In this document: in pieces, positions 1 through 5,203 of the stretch | How the letters are laid out: every line of letters begins with the position of its first letter | Numbering within the stretch: the first letter of the stretch is position 1 | Origin: Alphaproteobacteria bacterium | GTDB lineage: Bacteria; Pseudomonadota; Alphaproteobacteria; Thalassobaculales; Thalassobaculaceae | Direction of reading: 5' to 3' | Assembly (NCBI GenBank): GCA_028822575.1 | Contig: JAPKDN010000267.1 | Location: forward strand, 1-5,203 | Length of the DNA stretch: 5,203 nucleotides | Translations under genes and position numbers: made by a program | The notes under the pieces: generated by a model | Seen by the model: only the letters and a program-made list of their open reading frames with translations | Told to the model about the DNA's origin: nothing | Databases searched by the model: none

Positions 1-1131
1 TGTCTCTCCTTCCATTTCCTGGTACTGCGACAGCCACGCCATGCCCGCACCATCTAGGCGCGAGAGTTTATCCATCGTATGAGCCGGCCGAAGGAAGCGC
101 TCCTTTTCATAGAAGGTCTTGTTACCGGTCTTGGCTGCAAACCACGCCAATTGCACATCTCCATTTGAACGGCGACGATCTCCGCAATCAGCAAAATTAA
201 AATACATGCCGGACGGGGCATTGCAGAGCGCGCGAAACGTGGCGCTCTCCATGAAACCCGGAACCGAAGAGATACCAAAATCAGAACCGAACGCACTTTC
301 AAGCATGGCAATTGTGATCAGGGAATAACCGGTGCCGTAGCCCCAATAGGTTGACCCTTCCGGGTACACGCCGTCCGGAGCATATTGGGTCAGCGCATTC
401 GGAATTTTCTCCAGAGCACGTTGAATGGTCGTTGCAGCGAGCTCCGGTTCATCATCGGCAAGCGCGATGGCGGCGGCGATCATGCCGCCGTTGCAGACCT
501 GATTCCAATTATTGTCGCCACCGACAATCCGCGCCTGCCCTTTTCCATCGGCATCGAGTCCTTTATCAAGCAACGCCTTTTTTGCCAGTCTGACCGTCGT
601 CTCAGGTAGTTCCCCATCCGTCCAGTCCAGCGCCAGCGCCACGGCCAGCGACATTTCCCCAACGTCGAGAAAGTGCGAAGGATTCCAGTTGGAAAAGCTG
701 CAGACCGCAATTAACTCCTCATTGATGCGCGCAAGGATTTTTGCGTCCCTCTCCACCAGGTAGACCACGCCCAGCATGTTGACGCGATAAAGCATTTTGC
801 GCGACGTTCCGAGCAAACGCTTCCCGACCATCGTCCTTTTCAGGAGCGGTTCGGTTAAAATACGATCCACGTTCAGACGAACGGCCGAATACATATTTCC
901 AAGAACGGGATCATCCAGACGCTTTGCCTTCAACTCGGCAACGATGGTCGGGGTGTAGACCAGCCGAGGATGTACAGGGCTTAGATGCCGCTCGAGATAG
1001 TCAACCGACATCGGATTTTCAAGCTTAGGCAGCGCAGATGCACCTTCGGCGAGGCCGGAACTTCCGACCAAAAAAGCAACGATCATAGCACTGCAAGCTA
1101 CTCTGCCTTTAAGCATCATACCCAACCTCAT
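1..1131 (-). CDS. Secreted heparinase II/III-type polysaccharide lyase, C-terminus beyond window
   Basis: 377 codons are open from ATG 1131 to the window edge, so the C-terminal part is missing; family members usually run to about 600-700 residues. The N-terminus looks like a Sec signal peptide: K/R residues, then a hydrophobic run AMIVAFLVGSSGLA, with likely cleavage near residues 28-33. The rest matches the alpha-helical toroid of heparinase II/III and oligo-alginate-lyase-like enzymes. Key segments are NNWNQVCNGGM at residues 207-217, YAPDGVYPEG near 250-259, YWGYGTGY at 262-269, and an FGSDFGIS...PGF stretch near 281-293. In relatives the Asn/Trp segment and the tyrosines lie in the active-site cleft. 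The beta-sandwich domain, with further catalytic residues, would lie off the window. Expected role: beta-elimination of a uronic-acid polysaccharide in the periplasm or outside the cell; the substrate cannot be told. The start could be 1131, 1119 or 1116 (MRLGMM). The frame is also open upstream into a kduI fragment beginning at 1236, so a fused product is possible. Confidence 0.85.
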   Translation of the reverse strand, partial: MRLGMMLKGRVACSAMIVAFLVGSSGLAEGASALPKLENPMSVDYLERHLSPVHPRLVYTPTIVAELKAKRLDDPVLGNMYSAVRLNVDRILTEPLLKRTMVGKRLLGTSRKMLYRVNMLGVVYLVERDAKILARINEELIAVCSFSNWNPSHFLDVGEMSLAVALALDWTDGELPETTVRLAKKALLDKGLDADGKGQARIVGGDNNWNQVCNGGMIAAAIALADDEPELAATTIQRALEKIPNALTQYAPDGVYPEGSTYWGYGTGYSLITIAMLESAFGSDFGISSVPGFMESATFRALCNAPSGMYFNFADCGDRRRSNGDVQLAWFAAKTGNKTFYEKERFLRPAHTMDKLSRLDGAGMAWLSQYQEMEGET

Positions 1132-1236
1132 AAAGATCGTTCCTGCTTCAAAAAGATCCACCAGAAACGCGTCGCGCAGCTCACCGGTTGTCATGCGTTT
1201 ATATTCATTGGTCCCAACGGTGTATCGTGTGTTCAT
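1132..1236 (-). pseudogene. kduI: 5' fragment of kduI (5-keto-4-deoxyuronate isomerase), fused in frame to the lyase
   Basis: ATG 1236 opens 35 codons reading MNTRYTVGTNEYKRMTTG, then ELRDAFLVDLFEAGTIF, and continues without a stop into the lyase start at 1131. This matches the N-terminus of KduI as recalled from the family: a short R-Y start, a K-R/T-x-x-T-x-x-LR segment, then FLV and LF. KduI interconverts 5-keto-4-deoxyuronate and 3-deoxy-D-glycero-2,5-hexodiulosonate downstream of uronate lyases, which suits this locus. Full-length KduI is about 275-280 residues. The cupin core and metal-binding histidines are all absent, so the fragment cannot be an isomerase. The junction lies at about 1131-1137. 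The remnant could still act as a translated leader for the lyase. The family call rests on only 35 residues but the local match is good. Confidence 0.72.
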
Positions 1237-1242
1237 ATCATT

Positions 1243-1246
1243 CTCC
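1243..1246 (-). promoter_or_regulatory. Shine-Dalgarno site of the kduI fragment
   Basis: On the minus strand GGAG stands 6 bases before ATG 1236 (GCGGAGAATGATATG). It is the clearest ribosome-binding site in the window. It supports 1236 as a genuine former kduI start and suggests ribosomes still initiate here, ahead of the lyase. Confidence 0.6.
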
Positions 1247-1263
1247 GCAACTGGTAATTCGTA

Positions 1264-1791
1264 CTATTTTGTTGATATATTTTCTTCCCGCCGACGGAAA
1301 CACCACTTGGTGTGGGTGCCCGGTAAACAGATGAGTCCCCCGAAATCTGGACTTCGCGAGAGCAGGCCCGCAATCTGCGTTTCCTCACCTCGCATCACAT
1401 CAGCCGGAGACTCCTGGCATACCCCTGCGAAGATGGAAACATCGATGCGTGGGTCTCGGGTGGGTACTTTGGTCAAGCTGGTATGGGGAGAGCAGGGAGC
1501 TTCGTCGTAGGGAACCTCAAGCCATCCCTGCCGCGCACCGACCATGCCGCAGGCAATAACGGGAATGCTCCCCCCGGCCTTCAGCCAGGGCTGAATCAAG
1601 TCGAGAAGAGCTGATTCAAAATCTTCGTCCGTTGCATTGACCGTCGCCATGCCCTGCTCCGAATTGGCTTGATCAAGAATCCTCCCCGAATCTGACATGG
1701 CCCAGCCACGCAAATTGGAAGTGCCCCAGTCTATCGCGATCCACTGAATGTGATCTGAACTCATCGACTTGCTCGTTGGTTTTCGGCTCAT
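1264..1791 (-). pseudogene. dgoK: 3'-truncated 2-keto-3-deoxygalactonokinase gene
   Basis: A 175-codon frame carries the N-terminal half of a DgoK-type sugar-acid kinase, which phosphorylates 2-keto-3-deoxygalactonate (KDGal) in the cytoplasm. Visible motifs are the phosphate-binding DWGTSNLRGW at residues 21-30, CGMVGARQGW at 81-90, VMRGEETQIAG at 132-142, and PGTHTKW at 157-163. After Cys164 the family resemblance stops: the frame reads FRRREENISTK and ends at TAG. Full-length DgoK is about 290-330 residues, so the C-terminal half needed to complete the ASKHA-type fold is missing. A simple frameshift does not explain this, because the next 400 bases are occupied by the kduI fragment and the lyase. 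Only 4 bases separate the sulfatase stop from ATG 1791, and neither that start nor ATG 1764 (MSSDHIQ) has a good Shine-Dalgarno site. Coupling to the sulfatase is therefore likely. The product is expected to be inactive. Confidence 0.85.
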
Positions 1792-1795
1792 GGGA

Positions 1796-3412
1796 TCAGT
1801 CGGGCTTCAGGTAGCCTACTCCAAGGTCATCCGGAAGCGGCGTCACCTGGTTCTCAGCGCCCCATTTCTCCCAGGCGGCGTTCATCGACTTCACCCTGTC
1901 GGGAAATTTCTCAGCAAGATCATTCATCTCCGTGCGATCGACAGAGAAGTCGTAGAGTTCCCAGGGCTGGTCATCGAGAGCGACGAGTTTCCATTTTCCC
2001 TGCCTCACGGCTCGGTTGCCCTGGTGTTCGAAAAAAAGGATGCGCTCTTCTGCTGTGCCCTTGTTGATCTGATCGATCAGGTCGACGCCCGGCAGAGAAA
2101 GTTTCCCCTGGTAGGTGGCGTCAGCCACGGCGACGGCAGTCGGAAGGAGGTCGATGATGTGGGCCGGCTCGTGATTGATCGACCCGGGTTTTGCTTTCAG
2201 GCCCGCTGGCCAATGCACGATTCCGGGAGAAGCGATACCGCCTTCGTGATTGAAATGTTTGTACATCCGCCAGGGCGTATTGCCGGCATTGGCCCAGCCG
2301 GATCCAACGCTGTGAAAGGTGCCGGGAATTCCCATCTGGTTAATCATCTCTCCGGTGTGAAGAATATTCTGATTGCTCGAGACGATGTCGAATCCGAAGG
2401 GATCCCACTCGAAACAGGCCCCGTTGTCGGAGGTGAAAACGAGAAGTGTGTTATCCAGTTCGCCTGCAGCCCTGAGATCCTCGACGACGCGACCGATCTG
2501 CTGGTCGAGCCGATCGATCATCGCGGCATAGATCGCCATGCGACGAGCGAGGTCAAGTCGGCGGTCTTCGGGGAGAGTGTCCCAGGCCGGGTTCGTGCCG
2601 GTCTTGGTTTCGCCGTAGTTTCGCCAGGTCGAGCGGGGACTTAACAGGGTTGAGTCAGGGACGATACCCTGTTGCTTCATGCGTTCGAGCCGCTCCTCAC
2701 GCAACTGATCCCAGCCGCCGTGGTAACGATCGGCATACTTGGCGATTTCTTCTTTTGGCGCGTGGAGTGGGAAGTGCGGGGCGTTGTAGGCGAGATAGAG
2801 AAACCAGGGCTGGTCGGGAGTCTCGCGAGCGAGTTTCAGAAAGTCGAGCGCGTGATCGGTTACGGCATCGGTGGCGTAGAATTCGCCTTCAGGATACTCG
2901 CGCGCTTTTCTCCCGTCTGGAAATCGGACGAGATGATCAGGATCAAAAAAGCGTTTGGCGCTAACGAGCGTGCCGTAGAATTCCTCGAATCCATTCTTCG
3001 TCGGATCAGGTGTGCCGAGATGCCATTTGCCGGAAATAAAGGACCGATAGCCCACCGGGGCGAGGGCCTGAGCAATGGTCTGGGCTTCGTCCGAAATGAC
3101 TCCGCGATAGCCGGGGCGACCGAGGTCATTGGTCGTCATGTGACCGAGACCGACCCGATGGGGATACTGACCCGACAGCAGTGCGGCACGGCTCGGGCAG
3201 CAACGACCGGTGTTGTAGAACTGGGTCAGGCGAACGCCGTCTTCGGCGAGTGAATCGAGTACGGGCGTGTTGATCTCGCCTCCAAAACATCCGAGATCAC
3301 TGAAGCCGAGATCGTCGGCGAGAATGTAGAGAATGTTGGGCCTTTCAGCAGACCATGCAGGCGAAGCAGCGGCGAGGAAGAGCAGGAAAGTCAGAAATTG
3401 AATTCGCATCAT
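1796..3412 (-). CDS. Secreted type I (formylglycine) sulfatase, arylsulfatase A-like
   Basis: This intact 538-residue protein hydrolyses sulfate esters, probably on a carbohydrate. Residues 1-21 form a signal peptide (hydrophobic FLTFLLFLAAA, cleavage likely after PAWSA), so it acts outside the cytoplasm. Family hallmarks are present in order: RPNILYILADDLG with metal-binding D33/D34; the sulfatase signature CCPSRAALLSGQYPHR with C71 as the residue converted to formylglycine; GKWHLG with K129 and H131; APHFPLHAP at 211-219; TSDNG at 327-331, supplying the later metal ligands D329/N330; and YKHFNHEGG with K385. The C-terminal ELYDF...E.NDLAEKFP pattern is also typical. No key residue is missing and the length is normal. 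Two adjacent starts, 3412 and 3409 (MM), are equivalent. No Shine-Dalgarno site is visible; the leader holds the repeat shared with the phosphatase gene. The maturase for C71 is not in the window. Arrangement resembles glycan-active S1 sulfatases, but the exact substrate cannot be assigned. Confidence 0.95.
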   Translation of the reverse strand: MMRIQFLTFLLFLAAASPAWSAERPNILYILADDLGFSDLGCFGGEINTPVLDSLAEDGVRLTQFYNTGRCCPSRAALLSGQYPHRVGLGHMTTNDLGRPGYRGVISDEAQTIAQALAPVGYRSFISGKWHLGTPDPTKNGFEEFYGTLVSAKRFFDPDHLVRFPDGRKAREYPEGEFYATDAVTDHALDFLKLARETPDQPWFLYLAYNAPHFPLHAPKEEIAKYADRYHGGWDQLREERLERMKQQGIVPDSTLLSPRSTWRNYGETKTGTNPAWDTLPEDRRLDLARRMAIYAAMIDRLDQQIGRVVEDLRAAGELDNTLLVFTSDNGACFEWDPFGFDIVSSNQNILHTGEMINQMGIPGTFHSVGSGWANAGNTPWRMYKHFNHEGGIASPGIVHWPAGLKAKPGSINHEPAHIIDLLPTAVAVADATYQGKLSLPGVDLIDQINKGTAEERILFFEHQGNRAVRQGKWKLVALDDQPWELYDFSVDRTEMNDLAEKFPDRVKSMNAAWEKWGAENQVTPLPDDLGVGYLKPD

Positions 3413-3420
3413 TGCAGTCT

Positions 3421-3452
3421 GTTGATAGGAAATTCAATTGTTCCGATTTGAT
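3421..3452 (-). repeat. Shared leader element, copy 1 (upstream of sulfatase)
   Basis: Plus-strand text is GTTGATAGGAAAT (3421-3433), one T, then CAATTGTTCCGATTTGAT (3435-3452). Both blocks recur exactly and in the same order upstream of the phosphatase gene. The element begins 9 bases before ATG 3412, so it occupies the place where a ribosome-binding site would be. It could be a promoter or operator element, a translational leader, or a trace of leader duplication. The identity is certain; the function is inferred. Confidence 0.75.
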
Positions 3453-3460
3453 TCGGAGGG

Positions 3461-3469
3461 GTTGATAGG
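3461..3469 (-). repeat. Extra partial copy of the GTTGATAGG motif
   Basis: GTTGATAGG recurs exactly 40 bases further upstream of the copy at 3421 and in the same orientation. GTTGAT also occurs at 3476. At 9 bases it may be chance, but the clustering inside one short leader is suggestive. Confidence 0.35.
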
Positions 3470-3566
3470 TATTGCGTTGATCTTGTGGTTAAATTCTTCT
3501 CCGATTTACTGCTCTCCGCAGTTTTGATGAAACGTTCGGGTTAATTAAGCGGAAGCCTATGTCATG

Positions 3567-3580
3567 ATCCGTACCCGGAT
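3567..3580. other. Small hairpin downstream of phoD-like gene
   Basis: ATCCG-TACC-CGGAT forms a 5-bp stem with a 4-base loop about 15-28 bases past the phosphatase stop. No T-run follows on the minus strand, so it is not a canonical intrinsic terminator. It is at most a weak transcript-end structure. Confidence 0.25.
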
Positions 3581-3585
3581 TATTT

Positions 3586-3597
3586 TGATTATAATCA
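3586..3597. repeat. 12-bp perfect palindrome over the phoD-like stop codon
   Basis: TGATTATAATCA is identical to its reverse complement and includes the TGA stop of the phosphatase gene (3595-3597). It could be part of a bidirectional 3' structure or a protein site. AT-rich palindromes of this size also occur by chance. Confidence 0.3.
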
Positions 3598-5139
3598 CCT
3601 AACTTGGATGACCTTGGGCCATCCTGGTATTGCATCGTTCGCCGGATCCCTGTTGTCATCTAGCACGTAAATTTCCAGGGTGATCGTTTTTTGGTCTTTG
3701 TCGAAGAGGATCATTCCATAGCCTTGGTATCCATCGGCCTTGGCGGTGAGAGTGAGCTTGTTGCCGAAGCGATCCTGATGATTGCCAGATCCTTCAATGC
3801 CTGCTATTTCTCCCCCTTCAGCCGGTGCATTGGGTTTCCAAATACGGTTCGCGTTGGAGGAAAATGCCGGCACCGAAAAGGACCATGGCCCGTCTCCCCA
3901 GTCCTGGATGCCGTGCTGCAGAATGGTTCCGTAATGAATGTCTCCCGATATCATCACTGCCTGGCTCGGCGCGATGGCTCTCAATGCTCGATTGCGGCCC
4001 GACTGTGGCCAGCCATTCGAATCCATATCCCCATAGTAGGATTTGTAGTTTCCTATATTGGCGTATGGGGATTGGCTGAGGACTGCCGAAAGAGTCTTGT
4101 CCTTAACCACCTGTCCCGCCCATTTCCTGACAAACTTTTCTTGAGCTTCCCCCAATAATTGAAGGCCTTGCGTGTCCAGTCGCTTCGCATCGAAATTTGG
4201 ATCCATGATCACCTCCATGGTGCGATTGGGGCTTTTGTCAGACGGATCATGAATCGGCTCGGACAGCACCTCTGAGGGAGCGGACTTAAACTTTCGGTCC
4301 TCCAGGATCGCGAAGTTTACGCCTCCGTATTTTAAGGACGTATAGTAGGCTTGGATACCATCGCCCCACGGTCCTGCATTTACGGGATCCGGCAAATGCC
4401 AGGTCTGGGTTCTTTCGGCGAGATTAACCCACTTAGGATGCATTGGATACCCACCTGTTGTTCGGTCGCCCCTCATGCGCTTGCCGCCACGGCCCCAGAG
4501 GTCTTTGGCGTAGACATCATGATCATCGGTGATGATTACCGAGGGTCGGTCCTTCAATAAATCCCGAAACATGAGACCGAATTTCCGCCATTTCCGTAAA
4601 TAGTTGTCCATGGCCTTTGGAATGTCTGCCTCATGTTTTGCCTGAACGATTTTTCCTCCGGAATTGCTCTCGTATAATTGATCTCCCGCGAAGAAAACCA
4701 GGTCCGGATCCTGAGCGATCGTTTGCGCCACAGCCTTGGCTTGAGGGAAAAAATTATCCTTTACGCAGGCAATCGCCATCAATTTGAGGATTCCAGTATC
4801 AACGGGTTCAGCGCGGATAATCCCTTCGATCTTGGCGCTACCGCAAACGACTTTGTAGTCTCTCGAGACGGACGGATCCCAATCCTCAATCCGGAATTCC
4901 GCGCTGGCTGTTAATGGATGTACGGGAACGGCTGCTTCCAAAATCCAGGCATCTCCTTTGCGAAGGAACAGAGAGGCTTTTGCCGTAACGGGATTAACCG
5001 GATCTGCATCCGTATGAGCGGAAAGTTTCAGCGTGTCATTGGCGACGCAATACTGTGTCCAGAGAACATTGACCTCGGCCATCGCGGAGAGGGTCGACAG
5101 GAAAAGAGCGAAGAAGAGTGTGCTGAACAGGTTTTTCAT
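3595..5139 (-). CDS. Secreted PhoD-like metallophosphatase (alkaline phosphatase D family)
   Basis: This intact 514-residue protein has a signal peptide at residues 1-21 (LFSTLFFALFLSTLSAMA), so it is exported. Residues about 22-110 form a beta-rich N-terminal domain like the Ig-like domain preceding PhoD catalytic domains. The catalytic part carries metallophosphoesterase hallmarks: AIACVKDNF at 122-130, FAGDQLYE at 150-157 (GDxxY), TDDHDVYAKDLWG at 204-216, EDRKFK at 280-285, and SGDIHYG at 398-404 (GDxH). PhoD enzymes are Ca/Fe-dependent phosphomonoesterases or phosphodiesterases; the substrate here is unknown. ATG 5139 is chosen because it gives a complete signal peptide, although no Shine-Dalgarno site precedes it. 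It lies upstream of the sulfatase in the same direction, 182 bases apart, and the two genes share a leader repeat, so they may respond to the same signal while having separate promoters. Base composition looks less GC-rich than the sulfatase gene. The family is secure; a specific gene name is not justified. Confidence 0.9.
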   Translation of the reverse strand: MKNLFSTLFFALFLSTLSAMAEVNVLWTQYCVANDTLKLSAHTDADPVNPVTAKASLFLRKGDAWILEAAVPVHPLTASAEFRIEDWDPSVSRDYKVVCGSAKIEGIIRAEPVDTGILKLMAIACVKDNFFPQAKAVAQTIAQDPDLVFFAGDQLYESNSGGKIVQAKHEADIPKAMDNYLRKWRKFGLMFRDLLKDRPSVIITDDHDVYAKDLWGRGGKRMRGDRTTGGYPMHPKWVNLAERTQTWHLPDPVNAGPWGDGIQAYYTSLKYGGVNFAILEDRKFKSAPSEVLSEPIHDPSDKSPNRTMEVIMDPNFDAKRLDTQGLQLLGEAQEKFVRKWAGQVVKDKTLSAVLSQSPYANIGNYKSYYGDMDSNGWPQSGRNRALRAIAPSQAVMISGDIHYGTILQHGIQDWGDGPWSFSVPAFSSNANRIWKPNAPAEGGEIAGIEGSGNHQDRFGNKLTLTAKADGYQGYGMILFDKDQKTITLEIYVLDDNRDPANDAIPGWPKVIQVR

Positions 5140-5150
5140 GGAGTAGAGTT

Positions 5151-5203
5151 GTTGATAGGAAATGAATGTGTCTCTTCGTTCGGTACAATTGTTCCGATTT
5201 GAT
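5151..5203 (-). repeat. Shared leader element, copy 2 (upstream of phoD-like gene)
   Basis: GTTGATAGGAAAT (5151-5163) and CAATTGTTCCGATTTGAT (5186-5203) repeat the two blocks found before the sulfatase, but here 22 bases separate them instead of 1. The element begins 11 bases before ATG 5139, close to the 9 bases seen in copy 1. The match reaches the window edge, so its true length is unknown. Confidence 0.75.
5181..5196. promoter_or_regulatory. Candidate operator: 16-bp near-palindrome in leader copy 2
   Basis: CGGTACAATTGTTCCG is symmetric about AATT with one mismatched pair (T/T). Its length and symmetry resemble sites for dimeric regulators such as LacI- or GntR-type proteins, which often control glycan loci. 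Copy 1 keeps the right half and the CAATTG centre but loses the left arm. The regulator is not in the window. Confidence 0.3.

Larger units (their letters stand above)
3413..3594. other. 182-base intergenic region between phoD-like and sulfatase genes
   Basis: No coding frame of note is seen here on either strand. It is AT-rich compared with the sulfatase gene. From the sulfatase side it holds one copy of the shared leader repeat (3421-3452), a further GTTGATAGG copy at 3461-3469, a second TCCGATTT at 3500-3507, a small hairpin at 3567-3580, and a palindrome over the phoD-like stop codon. The sulfatase promoter should lie here, but I could not pick a convincing -35/-10 pair. Confidence 0.7.

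Noticed and set aside
54..763. Short frames on both strands within the first 760 bases
   Set aside because: All are out of frame with the continuous lyase reading frame, which has clear family motifs across this stretch.
1132..1236. The MTTGEL segment as a displaced piece of DgoK, which has an MTGEL motif further along
   Set aside because: The whole 35-residue stretch, including its start, ribosome-binding site, LRDAFLV and LF, fits the KduI N-terminus better. DgoK's motif also follows GTHxKW at a shorter distance without an intervening stop and start.
1264..1300. Frameshift or sequencing error as the cause of dgoK truncation
   Set aside because: The missing half needs roughly 400 more bases, but that space encodes the kduI fragment and the lyase in a clean frame; no other frame continues DgoK.
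1769..2644. Long 291-codon open frame on the plus strand
   Set aside because: It lies antisense over the sulfatase and the dgoK start. It shows no recognisable domain, while the minus strand carries complete sulfatase motifs.
2672..3253. 193-codon plus-strand frame
   Set aside because: It is antisense to the N-terminal half of the sulfatase with no recognisable domain; a shadow of a GC-rich gene.
3567..3597. Intrinsic terminator after the PhoD-like gene
   Set aside because: The 5-bp stem and the AT palindrome lack a following T-run on the minus strand; recorded only as weak structures.
3691..4158. 155-codon plus-strand frame
   Set aside because: It is antisense to the C-terminal half of the PhoD-like gene, with no domain and no credible start signal.

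Overview
The window is a compact, single-direction (minus-strand) stretch of a bacterial polysaccharide-use locus. Read 5' to 3' on the minus strand the order is: a secreted PhoD-like metallophosphatase, a secreted type I sulfatase, a 3'-truncated 2-keto-3-deoxygalactonokinase gene (dgoK), the first 35 codons of a 5-keto-4-deoxyuronate isomerase gene (kduI), and a heparinase II/III-type polysaccharide lyase that runs off the window at base 1. Sulfatase, uronate lyase and KduI/KDG-type sugar-acid enzymes together point to breakdown of a sulfated, uronic-acid-containing glycan. Such clusters are common in sulfatase-rich marine bacteria of the Planctomycetes-Verrucomicrobia-Kiritimatiellae-Lentisphaerae group. 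This assignment is inferred from gene content and protein style; no phylogenetic marker is present.

Bases 1-1263: the lyase (start 1131 or 1119) has its own signal peptide, but its reading frame is open upstream through 35 codons that read as the N-terminus of KduI, starting at 1236 behind the clearest Shine-Dalgarno site in the window. Bases 1264-1791: dgoK keeps its N-terminal half up to the GTHTKW motif, then runs into unrelated codons and a TAG stop. Two successive genes have therefore kept their 5' ends and lost their 3' ends, and dgoK', kduI' and the lyase all lie in one reading frame. This is either a decayed or rearranged part of the locus or a chimeric assembly.

Bases 1796-3412: an intact sulfatase with a complete formylglycine motif, ending 4 bases before dgoK. 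Bases 3413-3594: a 182-base intergenic region. Bases 3595-5139: an intact PhoD-like enzyme. The two intact genes share an upstream leader, made of GTTGATAGGAAAT and CAATTGTTCCGATTTGAT as written on the plus strand. The two copies therefore flank phoD as direct repeats.

Expected division of labour: the lyase cleaves the glycan to unsaturated uronides, the sulfatase removes sulfate esters, and KduI and the KDG/KDGal kinase would process the monomers in the cytoplasm. As read here the last two steps are broken and would have to come from elsewhere in the genome. The role of the PhoD-like protein in this scheme is not evident from the sequence.
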